Translations under genes and position numbers: made by a program
In this document: positions 40,201 through 51,077 of the stretch, in pieces
Layout: every line of letters starts with the position of its first letter
How positions within the stretch are numbered: the stretch's first letter is position 1
From: Plazaster borealis
Lineage: Eukaryota; Echinodermata; Asteroidea; Forcipulatida; Labidiasteridae
NCBI GenBank assembly: GCA_021014325.1
Contig: CM037475.1
Coordinates: forward strand, 3,193,001 to 3,257,000
Direction: 5' to 3'
DNA length: 64,000 bases
Notes under the pieces: model-generated
Databases searched by the model: none
Seen by the model: only the letters and a program-made list of their open reading frames with translations
What the model was told of the DNA's origin: nothing

Positions 40201-43200
40201 TTGTTGAATTGATTTTACTTTCCTATTTTTTATCACTAAGTATAACATTCCCAACAACATTTTTCATGGTCATAAACCACGTTAAACTAAAACAATTGCC
40301 AAAACAAAATCTTGCCCGTGTAAATCTCCATATGGTTGGGACCACAATGGTCCCGGAAGTTCAAATATGCGCGAGACTTGCACAGTCTATTGACTGGGGT
40401 AGGTTCACATCCAAATGGCCTTTGTCATAAGAACTATTTTATTGTTATTCCACAATAGGTTTGCATTAAAAGAGAAGAGATGAAACAAAATATTGAAGAC
40501 ATGTTTAGGTAGTTCATACCTGACAGCACAGGAGGCAAATTTCCCGGCAACTACCAGAGCCACTTCGTTCTGTTTACTGCAGGGTAAACACTTCACCAAG
40601 CTGAACTCCTCTTCCTGTTAATTCATTATTAAAAATAAATCATCATATAAATGGTTTGTCCATATTTGATATCAACCAAATAAATCTTGAACATCATGGT
40701 TCTTGTTTACACCAGGGTACTGATTATTCTAGTTCACATTCTCGACTGAAATGAATACAAATAAATAGCCCCCCCCTCTTTGGCTAGAGACCCTCCCATA
40801 TCAACCAAAATACTCCACTCTATGGCAACTCAACACCCAAATGTTTGGACTTAGGCCTAAAAAAAAAAATTGTTATGTTGGCGTAACCCGACCAACCCTA
40901 AAAATAGGCCGACCCTGGATATTATTATTTTTTTCAACTTTTTTTCCCCTAGCTGAAGTTTTGTCAATGATTAAAAAAAACACCTTTCCTGCCACAAACG
41001 AAGCTGACAGTGACAAAAAAACCTGACATCCTTTTCTTTATTTAATGTCAGCCCTAGACACTCTCCAGCCCTGGGAGAATGATTGACACTCCTAATGAGA
41101 TCCAATTATGTCTTATCTTAATCCTCTGCAGTTTGTTATACATTGTTTCAGTTTGTAATACTCTTGCTTCAATCAAACCACAAGCTGCAGGCGCTATGTC
41201 TCTGTGGTTTTATGACCTGGTTCTGTGACCCTTAGGAGTTGGTATAGTATTCTATTAAACCTGGAAAGTGTGTTGACATCTGCTGGCTTAAAGTTTTGAT
41301 AGGAACTGTAGAAACAGTTTAACAGTTAACTGGAATTCACAAGTTTCGTTTAACTGTTTAAGAAACAAAATAAAAAATCCCGACCTACCTACTCTATTTT
41401 TTCTGGCCCTTACGCCAATTGGCCCGTTACGCCAACATAACCTTTTTTTTTGTAGGCCTTAGGATAAGATTGGTGCCTGCCCCAATGATAAGCAATTGTT
41501 ATTTCTCACTGCAGTACCAGATTCTACAAAGTCAGGCAATTTCCTGAATAGGATTTCGGAGGACTTCGGAATTTTGAGTTTAATGTGCTTTTTTGATAGT
41601 TGCAAAAAATAGTACATGGCCTGTTGTTTCAACCCTAGCAGAGTCTTTCTTGACGGCTTTTTTCATAGTTGTGCACAAACAGGGCCCAATTGTATAAAGC
41701 TGTTTGGCCAAAAAAAAAGTGCTTCTGCTAAGCAAAAATTAACAGGGAACCAGTCACAAACAATATACATTATATGGTGCTTTGACCGGTAACCTGTATC
41801 TGCTCAGCAAGGTTTTACACGGAACAAGTTACAAACAATACATGAAATGGTATCTTGGCTGGTAACCTGTTTCTGCTAAGCAAAACTTTACAGGGAACCA
41901 GTCACAGACAATATATATTACATGGTATTTTGGCCGGTAACCCATTTCTGCTAAGCAAGCGTTTCCTTGGCCCTGATCACTTTACCTGCGGTATAACCCA
42001 AGACTGTAGTATCTCCCACTCTTTTGTGCCTTCGTAATACCGCCAGATAACTAAGCTGTGTTGGTAAACGAGGACTAGAATACTCGTCTCTTCATCTAGG
42101 TTCACCACACCGCTTGCTAGGTCCCTGACGGCCGGTGACTGCTCCCATGGAAGATCAATCTGAAGTAGGGTTTAAAAAAAGAAAAATATATGGATATATG
42201 GTTTTAGTGTTTGCCCTGCACCGATGTTGAAGGTTGTTTCATATATTGGTTTTTGTCAACATAATGCCGATTTATAGGCATATTATAAAGACAGATACAA
42301 TAAAAGTCACATGTGAAAGTTTCAGCGGAATACAGTGTCTACTGGATATTATTTAGTTTTACCCTTACACCGATGTGTGTAAAGCACTGTATACGCAGTA
42401 CTTTCCCAAGTCCTGTGAAAAAACAAAACGGGCATATTTTTTCAGGTGGGATTCGAAACCATGATCTTTGCCATTCTAGAGCAGATGTCTTACCACTAGA
42501 CCAAGCAAAAAATACCCTGTATTTTCACAAGAAAATCAAATTCAACCACGTTTGGTGAGGTGACAGCGGGTACAACTGCATCTCTGGCCGCAGCATTTGC
42601 GAACGGACACCAATCCTCAGAAATCTGAGAAACAATTCATGCATGAATCATTTCTCAGATTCAAATGGTGTGGGGTGAAAAAGTATCCAAACCATATTAC
42701 TTCCAAGGGAATCCTTTCTCAAAATAGTTTATACTATCAACAGCTGCAGTGCAGGTTATCTCTTCCATCTCAAAACACCTAAATAAACAAATTTTGGCTG
42801 GATTGTAATTCAAGATATAGCAGAATTCAATTATAGTCAGTGTACCTGCAAGCATCCAATCAAAGCTAAATCATGTCTGGTAACCCTCTCCTCTGCTTCA
42901 TTGTCCTCACAAAGTACCTTCACCTCACACTGGGACATCGCTTTTGGCTCCTCGGCCCTTCCAAAAGGACTCCCCGTAGCTCCGCCTGCAAAGGGGGATT
43001 TTTGGTCGATGTTGCTAGAGACAGCCCCGCTAGCTTCTGGGTGGACAGTCGGTGGTGTGATGCTGCCATTATTTGTTCCCCCGGTGACATCACTTATTGG
43101 TTGGTTACCAGCCGATTGGTTACTAGTGGAGGTCTCATGTGATACTGCTTTTGATAGAATTGAGCAGACGGTCGAGCCATCCTTCGAACTGGTGGTTTGA

Positions 43201-46200
43201 TTTGAGGGTAGAGGGTAAACAAACACAGTGTGTTTTTGTAAGTTGCTTCCAGAGTTACCATTTGTAGGATCACAAGAAGAAGTAACCGAGGGTCGTGAAC
43301 ATGAACCAGGCACTACTTCATCAAGTTTGGAATCAAGACAGAAATCCACTTTGTGGTCTCCGTCGCCAAGATCTTCACCTTCAGCTTCCATGTCTACGTC
43401 ATGAGGAAAAGGCGAGACAATTTTAGTCAACATAACCCCATCGGTATCATTAATGGAGCAACTTGGTGAAAAGCCTGGAGTACATCCAGCGCTCGGGAAC
43501 GCCAAGCTGCAGCTGTCATGAAACTGGGTCAGCGAGAACTGGCTGTGCAGAATGTTCTTATCAGGAGACTCTACGATGGGGAAACTTCCAGGTTGAATCT
43601 TTCCACCGATACACGATCTGGCAGGAGACCCTGGATCAAGAGAGGGTTGGACTGAATCAATGTCTTCTTGTTGGTCTATCCGAGTTTGTCTGTGGTGAGG
43701 AACTTCTGAAAAGGGGGGCACCATTTCAGGTGTGGAGTTTTCGGTAATGTTTCTGTCACTTTGGTACAGCTTTTGAATGGGGCGATGAGTGACTGGGGAG
43801 AATAATTGGTCATCGGAGTTTTTATGACGGTGTTCAACTGGAATGCTTTCGCTGTTTTCGCTTTTGTCGGTGTGAGCGTTAACATTCTCCCTTTCCAACG
43901 GCAGGGATGAATGGATGTTCTTATCCCCTTCATCACACATACATGTTGCTGCTTCATCAGCTTCTGGTAGAGTTTTCAATTTGGCTTCCTTCAAGGTGCC
44001 AAAGTCTTCGTCAGGCAGAGCAAAATCTGAATGCGACAATCTGAGATTTCTCAGAGTGGGGAGAATACTTCCTGCATCGCGTTCATGTTGGGATTCTGTT
44101 CTCCTGCCATGTTCAGCACCAGGGTTTGATCTGAAATCAGGAGTTGATACCACTGTTGTAGATCCTGAACAGAGGTCCGGAGTGTTGCTGGATGAATGAG
44201 GTTCTTGCACCAAGGTGGTAGGGCCAGAGTTCGATTTACTCTTCTCAGGGTTGGGTGTGAAAGCACTTTCCTCTCCAACAAAAGTCTTTTGTTCGCCAAT
44301 GCTGTTCTTCGATGAAGAAGCTCTTGAACTTCCTTTCCAAATAACTCTCCGTCTCTGAAGCTTTCTGGTTTTTGTTTGCCTGGACAATTTCATCTGATCA
44401 TTGTCTCGTATGCTTCCTGCAGGACAATCCTGAGGTCTTGGCAAAGAGGTCTTCAGAAGAGACTCAGAGAGTTGAGATCTCAAGGAGTCTGAGTCCGACT
44501 CTGGGGGAAAGTTGGAAGCATCTGTTAGATTCCTACTAGATTCCATTTGACGTTGGCTTACTTCCAGTTGATTCCTACTCACCTCAAATTGTTTCATACA
44601 AGCTGTTTTTACCGTGGTAGCTTGAGGTACTGAATCTTTAGATCTAGTAGAATCAGAGTTTGTTTGTTCCGTCGTTCTCAGTTGAGTATTCATGTCCCTC
44701 TGTGAATCATTTCTGTCCATGAATCTTTGGGAGTTTGAGTAATTCTGACTCTGAGAGCTCTGACTGCAGGTCATGCTTCTAGTGCGTCTGACGTAATACT
44801 CCACCGGATACATCAGCCCCTCAATCCAGGTGTGGCTGCCTTCCTCTGCGCTCTGCGATTGCGCTACTTCTTTCATGCTGATGTCAGATGCAGTCAACTC
44901 ACGGGGTTTCCTTGAGCGCTTCAGACTGCGTCGGTTGGCTCTCCTTTTCTTAACCTCAATTTGAGGTGGCTTTAGGGCAGTCTCCGAGGCCTCTATTTTC
45001 TCACCAATTTTGTTTGTGTTGTTGCTGTTGTTATTGCTTGAGTTATAGCCAGTGACTTCTTGAAGTGGGGAAATGCTGGAAGACTTTGTGGTGTCTTTGT
45101 CAAATTTGCCAGAAGGTAGGTCAAGATTCTGCTTGCCCTCTGCTGTGATTTTTGCATTCTTCTGAGGATGCGACACAGCAAGAGTTACTGGAGTGACATC
45201 CCTCTCAGGGCCACCTTCTCCTAAAGATTCTACAAGTTGTGATTCTGGTACGACGAGAACCACATTCTCGTTAGACCTAATTCGGTCCTCTCTCCCGGCG
45301 TGGGTGCCTACATTAGAATCCCCCGAGGTTTCATTTACCAGTAATGCTTTTGAAACCGATGACACCTTAAGGTCATTTGACTTCTCCAGCATGGCTGCGA
45401 GTGACAGCTCGGAAAGAGATGATCTCTTGCTCCTGGATTCAAGCTGCTCCTCCTGTCTCTTAATCACCGCATCTCCAAGATGGCCTTCTTTCTTCTCCAC
45501 CTCACCGTTATCATGAACGTCTCTCTCGGATGGAGTCTCCTTGGGAATAATGAAAGAGACGCTCCTCCTCTGTCTCTGGCGACGTCTTGTGGCCACCAAA
45601 GACTTGAAATCTCTCTCATTAAGACCTTCATCTCCTCCACCTCTTGCCTTCTCATCTTGCAACGGTTCATCAGTTGTGGTGTCTATTTTGGGGTCAGGTC
45701 TTCTACTGAATGTATGCGTACATGAGGGTGACATTGAACTGAGTTGAGCCTGCTCGGCCAATTTTCTCTGGACGTGAGAACGGGCTTTCTTTGCTTTCTC
45801 TGATTTCTGTAACAAATAAAAAGACAAGATCATTAATATTCCTTTTGTGATTTTGATATAATTGAAACGACAATAGATTATGAGATTATATAAATCAAAC
45901 TTTATGAATAATTTGTCTTGTTTGTTATGAAATAAAGAGTGCTAGACTGTATCTTAACCACTTAATGCCAGATGCCATGTTAAGATAATAATAGTAATAA
46001 GAATAATAATTTGGGAGGCTAATCATCCTTACTTGCAGCTGGGGCTACAACGTGTTCGGGCTGCAGGCATTTAAGGGCACCTCTGGCAGCCTTTAACATC
46101 AACCCATATATGACAACGGACCACAGCCAGAGGTAACAAATGTTTGATTTTTCCAGAGGGAGGAAAACCGGAGGGCCCAGAGAAAACCCTTGCGGAATAG

Positions 46201-46356
46201 GAGAGAACCAACGCAAAACTCTTTTTCCACGTTCCACACTTTAAAATGCTGGACAAAATACTGTTTTATGAATCTTATTCTTAATTACAAACCTCCACAC
46301 TGCGTAGAGTCCTCGCGTAGTCTTGCTTCATACTGGCTAGCTTCCGCCGAAGCTGA

Positions 46357-46394
<38 letters not shown>

Positions 46395-47226
46395 AAGACA
46401 TTTATATAGCGCATAATGCAGGAGCTCTAGTTTCTATGCGCAACACATAACATTAAACAATGAAATTATATTATAAAGCAATATGTTACAAAAATATAGA
46501 TTCAAACAAATGAGTCTTAAAAGTCCCTTGAAAATTTGAAGAGAGTCAGCTTGGCGAATATGAAGAGGTAAGCCATTCCATAACGAAGGTGCAATAAAGT
46601 TGAAGGCTCGTTGACCACAGAATTTAGTGCAAAAAGTAGTTTGCGTCAGTAAGGATTGGCCAGCAGAACAAAGAGGTCGAACAGGAATATTTATGGAGAA
46701 GATCAGATATATAGTCAGGAGATAGGCCATGAAGAGCTTTGAAAGTGAGAAGATTTAGCTTAAATACGCGATACGCAAAGTCTTGAATTTTTTCAGTTGA
46801 ATAAGAATACCTTATAAACTCTGTGTAATATTGTGTTCAAATGTTGACTTTGAGTGTGATAAAATACCTTTCATTTCTATTTTGTAATAAATTATTAATA
46901 CTCAATGATAAATCTTCTCTTTACATGTCTTAATACTTGTTCAAATAAAAACAGTTAAATGTATGTTAAGCTATGTCAGGATGTTTTTTTGTCCTTTTGA
47001 TTCTGGTCTTGTAAAAACAATTCTGGTCCAGTGAGCATTTTGAGTAACAAGCCCTGCGATCTTGTCAATTTTCCCCCTAAATTCGAACCCTGGTTGACGG
47101 TCAGCTTGTAGTGATCGTCGAAGGCAAAGTTTCATAAAGAGGAGTACAATGAAACTTGACAGAGATTTCTCTGCCGCATATAAGTCAATATCTTACCTCC
47201 TGTTTGTCACCTGATTTGTCTGCCAT
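33999..47226 (-). CDS. PALB2: PALB2 (partner and localizer of BRCA2), complete, 10 coding exons
   Basis: Nuclear homologous-recombination scaffold that joins BRCA1 to BRCA2 and RAD51 at DNA breaks. Coding segments on the minus strand, 5' to 3': 47226-47197, 46352-46293, 45806-42846, 42159-41986, 40614-40520, 39107-38925, 38213-38094, 36828-36735, 35428-35271, 34209-33999. Together they give 1361 codons against 1186 in human. Residues 11-50 form the BRCA1-type coiled coil. Residues 360-375 (GLMYPVEYYVRRTRSM) match the core of the chromatin-association motif, and 625-636 (FALPDEDFGTLK) match the MRG15-binding FxLP region. Residues 1018-1361 form the WD40 propeller that binds BRCA2, ending in YS as in human. 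I saw no ETGE-type KEAP1 motif. The start is the first ATG of an exon that keeps phase and has a good context (CAGCATGG). All nine junctions are in phase; untranslated exons were not identified. Confidence 0.93.
34526..34648 (+). mobile_element. tRNA-headed SINE, family S2
   Basis: gtggtctaattgttggtaaa and atgggttcgaatcctaccc resemble A and B boxes, followed by cactggtgtatgggtaaaaa. It lies in the last PALB2 intron. Confidence 0.75.
35271..35428 (-). CDS. PALB2: PALB2 exon 9 (WD40)
   Basis: Residues 1240-1291: GLLFLTLVYRDDVSDLEEKC, IGAIVAFNPHTDKMLELIDY, matching human GLLFIVLSHP and LIVINPKT. Borders are catag and cag|gtaagg, ending two bases into a Ser codon. Confidence 0.9.
35557..35925 (+). 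mobile_element. MITE family A copy
   Basis: Same family as the PKC intron copy, starting ttaaaggcactgaacacgtt and ending ccaaacgtgtatgatacctt. It lies in a PALB2 intron on the opposite strand to the gene. Confidence 0.88.
36061..36449 (+). mobile_element. MITE family A copy
   Basis: Starts ttaaaggcactgaacacgtt and ends aaacgtgtacagtgccttta. It is only 135 bases from the previous copy in the same PALB2 intron. It carries a short internal duplication (gcaagaaaatgat twice). Confidence 0.9.
36735..36828 (-). CDS. PALB2: PALB2 exon 8 (WD40)
   Basis: It reads CLKTGELLKDFPIKPVASGS and VLCLEAAAES, matching human NLKTGQLLKKM, a very recognisable strand. Borders are taaag and tcg|gtaagc, leaving in phase 0. 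Confidence 0.9.
36829..38093. other. PALB2 intron 7
   Basis: Holds a diverged copy of the 6085/6599 repeat group (37210-37500, with ccaccaatcaaatgacaagg) and AT-rich sequence. The 129-aa minus frame at 36965-37354 comes from that repeat and has no similarity I recognise. Confidence 0.6.
38094..38213 (-). CDS. PALB2: PALB2 exon 7 (WD40)
   Basis: It reads RDVHVVKLATGCSAEMTSLL, GIVMATTSRNHILLW, where the last Trp codon is split. It corresponds to the human ALLGTTIMNNIVIW blade. Borders are taacag and atg|gtaaga. Confidence 0.88.
38444..38850 (+). mobile_element. tRNA-derived SINE, family S1
   Basis: It has A-box-like tggtggtcgagtgcac and B-box gggttcgagtcccgg, then a body with gagcaaggcacttaacca and a tail with gcgctatataggcc and tattattatta. 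It lies in PALB2 intron 6, opposite to the gene. Confidence 0.87.
38925..39107 (-). CDS. PALB2: PALB2 exon 6 (WD40)
   Basis: Residues 1107-1168 (split codons at both ends), reading RILTFDTLTEELQMLDVNLS and later TTSEQDFIVAVKNTKNKTTV. The acceptor is gtgtag and the donor is aag|gtaaac. The first part of this exon with its acceptor has been copied four times in tandem in the intron upstream (39160-39692). Confidence 0.87.
39160..39692 (-). repeat. PALB2: Four decayed tandem copies of the 5' part of PALB2 exon 6 with its acceptor
   Basis: The pattern ggcacttgatc ... ggttcacatccaac ... atatcctaca occurs in the real exon (39010-39120) and again near 39170, 39367, 39490 and 39605. The second copy also shares about 50 bases of upstream intron (cacacacgcaccagttaggt). 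Copies lack the exon's 3' half and donor. The nearest copy meets a stop codon soon after its acceptor, so these look like dead pseudo-exons. A short further piece sits at 40391-40417. Confidence 0.82.
40520..40614 (-). CDS. PALB2: PALB2 exon 5 (WD40)
   Basis: Residues 1076-1106 and two bases of an Arg codon: EEEFSLVKCLPCSKQNEVAL and VVAGKFASCAV. They align with the human VLQIVPVPDVYNLVCVALG blade. Borders are taacag and cag|gtatga. Confidence 0.88.
40848..41463. mobile_element. DNA element with A-rich inverted ends
   Basis: acttaggcctaaaaaaaaaa followed by gttatgttggcgtaac at the left mirrors gttacgccaacataac then tttttgtaggccttagg at the right. It lies in the PALB2 intron between exons 4 and 5. 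Confidence 0.82.
41740..41956. repeat. Three tandem copies of a hairpin-MITE segment
   Basis: The block with aacagggaaccagtcacaaa, atatggtg and ctggtaacctgtttctgcta repeats about every 75-85 bases. It is part of the cataaagctg/ctgctaagca hairpin family seen elsewhere in the window. It ends only 30 bases from PALB2 exon 4. Confidence 0.8.
41986..42159 (-). CDS. PALB2: PALB2 exon 4 (start of WD40 propeller)
   Basis: Residues 1018-1075. TSILVLVYQHSLVIWRYYEG and EWEILQSWVIPQ align with the first blades of the human propeller (VVSLWKALDAWQWEKLYTW). Borders are cttcag and cag|gtaaag. Three tandem copies of part of a hairpin MITE lie right beside its 3' end. Confidence 0.88.
42360..42520 (-). mobile_element. 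tRNA-headed SINE, family S2, reverse
   Basis: ggtgggattcgaaaccatga and gtcttaccactagaccaagc are the reversed B and A boxes. The copy lies in the PALB2 intron between exons 3 and 4. Confidence 0.75.
42846..45806 (-). CDS. PALB2: PALB2 exon 3 (large central exon, 987 codons)
   Basis: This exon covers residues 31-1017. It begins KSEKAKKARSHVQRKLAEQ, the end of the coiled coil, and is then mostly low-complexity and probably disordered. Visible islands are the ChAM-like GLMYPVEYYVRRTRSM (360-375), a Ser-Gln cluster just after it (378-405), basic patches near 320-335 and FALPDEDFGTLK (625-636). Human PALB2 instead splits this region into several exons, with two large ones. The acceptor is gttacag and the donor is cag|gtacac, phase 0. 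Confidence 0.93.
46293..46352 (-). CDS. PALB2: PALB2 exon 2 (coiled coil)
   Basis: Twenty codons (11-30), LRRKLASMKQDYARTLRSVE, match the human heptads that contact BRCA1. The acceptor tatttcag directly abuts an (ATT)n microsatellite that is the tail of a LINE fragment. The donor is gag|gtttgt. Both ends are phase 0. Confidence 0.9.
46357..46805 (-). mobile_element. 3' fragment of a non-LTR retrotransposon (L2/CR1-like)
   Basis: On the minus strand it encodes FKLNLLTFKALHGLSPDYIS then, after a frame break, FNFIAPSLWNGLPLHIRQAD and SLQIFKGLL. These are the usual C-terminal signatures of LINE reverse transcriptase proteins. It ends in tatatagcgc-type tail sequence and an (ATT)n run. It lies in PALB2 intron 1, in gene orientation. 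Confidence 0.85.
47197..47226 (-). CDS. PALB2: PALB2 exon 1 (start codon)
   Basis: It encodes MADKSGDKQE (residues 1-10) and ends gag|gtaaga in phase 0. The short acidic/basic leader before the coiled coil is like that of human PALB2. The ten-codon exon is too short to find by ORF length; it is supported by phase, the donor and the match of the next exon. Confidence 0.8.
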
Positions 47227-47406
47227 GCTGCTAGATAGTGTTCTGGCAGGGTAGCTTTTCGGGTATTAACATTTAATTACATAATACTTGTCCGAACTGG
47301 AAACAACTGAAAAAGTGAAAAGGGGACAGAAAGAAGAAACAGATCGAATTATAGTTTATGCACCCAACAACACCTTGGGCATTTTGGGTACTGGCTAGCC
47401 CTAGTA

Positions 47407-48700
47407 GTGGTAGGACGTCAGTGCCACTGCACTTGTATGCAACGGAGGAGTCCAACCAGGGCTAGGTACTGGCTTTCCTTCACTATTTTATTTCAGTCAT
47501 GTCATAATGTCATGTCAGTGATGCCTTTCTTCAGTCGGCAAAAATGCTGTATCCGATTTCTGAATCTGAATTTACAAAGCATCCTAATGAAAACATTACT
47601 TTTACACCAACTTTTGTCAAGAAGACAATGAAGAAATTTCAGTTTAAGACGTGGGAGGGAAAACCCAAAGAGGGAAAACTAGGTAGGGACTAGTCTACTC
47701 TAGCTAGTAGCTAGAACTTTTGACCAGGTCAGTTAGGGAGGAAAACCCAGTCCACATCCAAGGCACCGGGGTCCACAAATCCTACCTCCATGATGCACAG
47801 ACAGAGGTGAAAGGCAGGGACAGAAACTACTGAGCCCATAGCAAGAGGGTGGCTGGGCGTCTTTTGGACAGCCTGTTTTAAATATGGACACCCTGTTTTA
47901 TCTGTATTTACATATTGGAAGTGAACAATTTGGACACCCACTTGTTAAATTTCCAGCAAATTTTGACACCCTTTTAAGTTTTAGTAAAGGGTTCTTGGCT
48001 ATCGATTCACCGTATGAAAGCCGTCTATATAGATTACGTATTGACAACGAAAAAAGTGAATTATCTGGTAACACGGTAATAAGAGACCCACGGTAATATG
48101 AGGCTTGACTATCCATGACTTAGCCCAGGTTGGACTCCTCCGTTGCATACAACGCGACGGGGTCCAGGGTATAAAGGTCCTCAGGCATTGCAACCAAATT
48201 TATAACCATTTTTTATCATATTTTTACCTTTTTGAGGAAGCTGAAGCGTGACTCACATGTTCCTTGTGTCCTGAACCTTACGCCTGCTCTATTCAGAACT
48301 GCCAATTTTATCCTTGGATGACATTATTGTGAAAATAAAATGGAAATTGACGCATTCGTTGCGACAACCTCAACTGACATGGAACCAAGTCCACAAAAGA
48401 GGGCGCTGTCTAACCCGTAACACTGAACGTTTTTTCTTCGGGGCGGCAACACGACGGAGTCGCAGCGCCAGTGCACAACTTGGACATATTTTCGGAAATA
48501 ATGTCATTCATAATCATGGATGTATTTGATAGGTTTTGAACTCAGCAAAAGTGTAATTAAAGGCACCAAGAATAAGTGAATGGAGTTTCAGCTTCTCAAA
48601 TTAGGTAAAAATATTTTAAAATGTTACTCAAAATTTTGTTCGCATTGTAAAGGATCTTTATACCCAGGACGTCAGTGCAGTGGCACTGACGTCCTACCAC
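47407..48700. mobile_element. Inverted-repeat element just upstream of PALB2
   Basis: gtggtaggacgtcagtgcca at 47407 is matched in reverse complement at the right end (about 26 bp). A perfect 28-bp palindrome, ggacgtcagtgc with its complement, is at 48667-48694. Internal inverted pieces (gcaacggaggagtccaacc; tggactcctccgttgc) are at 47440 and 48131. It begins about 180 bases before the PALB2 ATG. Confidence 0.7.
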
Positions 48701-49606
48701 GGCTATGGATGGAGGGAGTGGACCTGGCTAAAAAACCTTGACTGAGTCAACCTGACTGCCCACTATTTCTTCTTCAATATAGGTTGTAATCTGCATCGAT
48801 AGGTTTACAGAATGGGACAGATTCCCAGAATGTATACAGAGAACAGCATAAACTTTAAATTATTACAAAGTATCAAAAATTAGAAAAACTAACAAAACTT
48901 ACAGTCCTCTTCCTGACATTGAACTAGCCGCCATCACAGTTAGTGTAGCGCCCTCTATTGTTAAAAACCCTCAAGAAAGTGAGCAAAATCCTAGACTCGC
49001 ACTAGTCTCTTCTTGTTTTTCTAAGCGCATTTATCCCACAGTAATCAATGACTTATTGCCATCCCGAATTTGTTTATGATATGAAGCCCCAGAATGAAGT
49101 ATGGGGGAATTTAAATCGAACTTTTACCCCCAAAAAACACATTTACAAACAATAACTGGTCTTTGGAGGGATCAGTGAAAACAAGAGAGATTACACAAAA
49201 CCAGACAAACACATTTTTGACATCAATAGCCTACAATTACTTTATTTTCATCTGGGTCAACATTCCCACAAAACAAACCTTCTGTAAGATATCTTTGTAA
49301 ATTTCATACAATTATCTTCATATTAATATCCCGTTAGGTTGGCGAAAATATCTTTAACAAAAAATGGTTCAACTAACAAGGCAGTTGGAGATACAGCAGG
49401 CTCCCACAGTTTGAAATTGGTTAATTTGTACTCAAAATCAAAAGATTTATGACTTTATTTAAAAGTTAAAGCCCTGTGCATAACATTGGTAAGATTGAAA
49501 ATATAAATGTTCACCGGTTTACACATAACTTACATGGTATAAAGAGAAATATTATTAAAACAATTAATTTTGATCTCCGGAAATCCGATATTTGAAAGAA
49601 TGTATT

Positions 49607-49747
49607 TTTTTATTATTTTCTTGTAACTCTGATGACTGATTGAGCTTAAACTTTCACATGCTTGTTATTTCATGTACATGTTGGGTTATACAACGTGTGG
49701 ATACTGCAGTTCTTTGACAATTACCAATGTCGGCCAAGTGCCTTCAC
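49607..49747 (-). mobile_element. Degenerate MITE family A fragment
   Basis: ttcttgtaactctgatgact, ttcacatgcttgttat and ttctttgacaattacc are diverged matches to one end of family A, in the PALB2-DDX47 spacer. Confidence 0.6.
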
Positions 49748-50606
49748 ACGATTCAAGATAATTTGTATGACAAACAGTGCCATGAAATTTGGCCACAACT
49801 TAGTTTGTACATCACTCATTTATCATCCAAAGGCTTATACAAATTACCATTCAGCTCCGTTTTTTGTCATCAGAAAAACTTCTGAGAAATCTCTTGGGGT
49901 ACGATCCAGTAATGAATAAGAATGTTTTACAGAAGAAGCATTGGTCTGATATATTTGACCCTTTGGAAAAGAAATACGTAAATTTCATTTGAGTACAAGG
50001 GCTTAACTACACATATGGTAAAGGCCTTTACAAACTATTTTTCAGGCAATTTAATAACAATCTTAATGATTTACAGATGGCGGGAAAACAACATGGAAAT
50101 GAGACTGAAAAAGAAAGAATATCTTGCCTGAATAGAACTGGGGCATAGATCCAGGAATTTTACAAGGGAGGGGTAAACAAATTGGTATTGCAACTGGTAT
50201 GTAAAATGAAAACGCTACACCATTTATTGAATTCAGCTGTCGTTGTACACACAGGAGAAAGTTTGAGAATGACTTGCGTGATTGCGCCGATACTTTGATA
50301 ACGACTGTAAGGTAATAACACATTTATTTATTCTGGTTAGCTGATTAATTGCAAATGTTACACTAATAAAATTTGTTTGTTTGTTCACGTCACTGGATGA
50401 AAACAATGTCTCTAGCTAGTCCTACAACCCTGTATGTGAGCTAAGGCCTGTGATGACGCAAGTTTTAAAGTTAACAAAATGAAAAAGACAGATTTATAAA
50501 AAAGTAGCCTGGAGGGGTTCGAACCTCCTGGACCCACCTCTGGATTCGCACCCAATACTCATGGTCCATTGCTAAAATTATACCTATCATACACTCTGGT
50601 TGTATC

Positions 50607-50800
50607 AAAAACTTGGGTGTGATCCCTGGCTACACGGCAGCTAACAGTTGTATGGCTCCTGACTGCCACCCCCGAAAAAAAGATATCGACAAAATAGGGA
50701 AACCGCCAACATACGGCTAGATAGCTCAGTTGGTAGAGCACCGGCACGGTAAACCGGAGGTCATGGTTCAAATCCCGCTCTTGTAAATTTTTCTTTGTTC
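50607..50800 (+). mobile_element. tRNA-containing SINE, family S3
   Basis: A leader gggtgtgatccctggctaca is followed by a tRNA-like segment at 50715-50787 (gatagctcagttggtagagc, atggttcaaatcccgctc). The same leader and tRNA-like unit occur at 59706. A repeated leader argues against a plain tRNA gene. Confidence 0.78.
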
Positions 50801-51077
50801 AACCCCATATCGTACTATCGTACTTTCTGTATACACTATGTACAAATTCTAGACAACTTTGGATAAAATCCTCCCTCAACTTTTTTTTTATAGTTTTACA
50901 GAGCCCCAAATCCTTGCCATGGGCTTCGCGTCCCAAGCTTTGTCGTTGTGTTTTCAGGCAAGCAGTTGTACAGCAGCTGCAGTGACCATCTCCTTCATTT
51001 GCCTTGAGCCCAATTTTCAGACAGTAGGAGGGTTTAATTTTACCAAGGTTCCAAGGGTTTAAAGTTCATATCTTAAA

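Larger units (their letters stand above)
48701..51077. other. Spacer between PALB2 and DDX47
   Basis: No gene seen. It has a family A fragment (49607), the S3 SINE (50607) and a short palindrome ggaggggttcgaacctcc at 50511-50528 that may be a SINE remnant. A PALB2 promoter is likely in or near 47227-48500 but no clear core element was found. Confidence 0.55.

Noticed and set aside
46434..46730. 98-aa minus frame as a host gene
   Set aside because: Its sequence (PSLWNGLPLHIRQADSL) is a LINE reverse-transcriptase tail, so it is listed as a mobile element.
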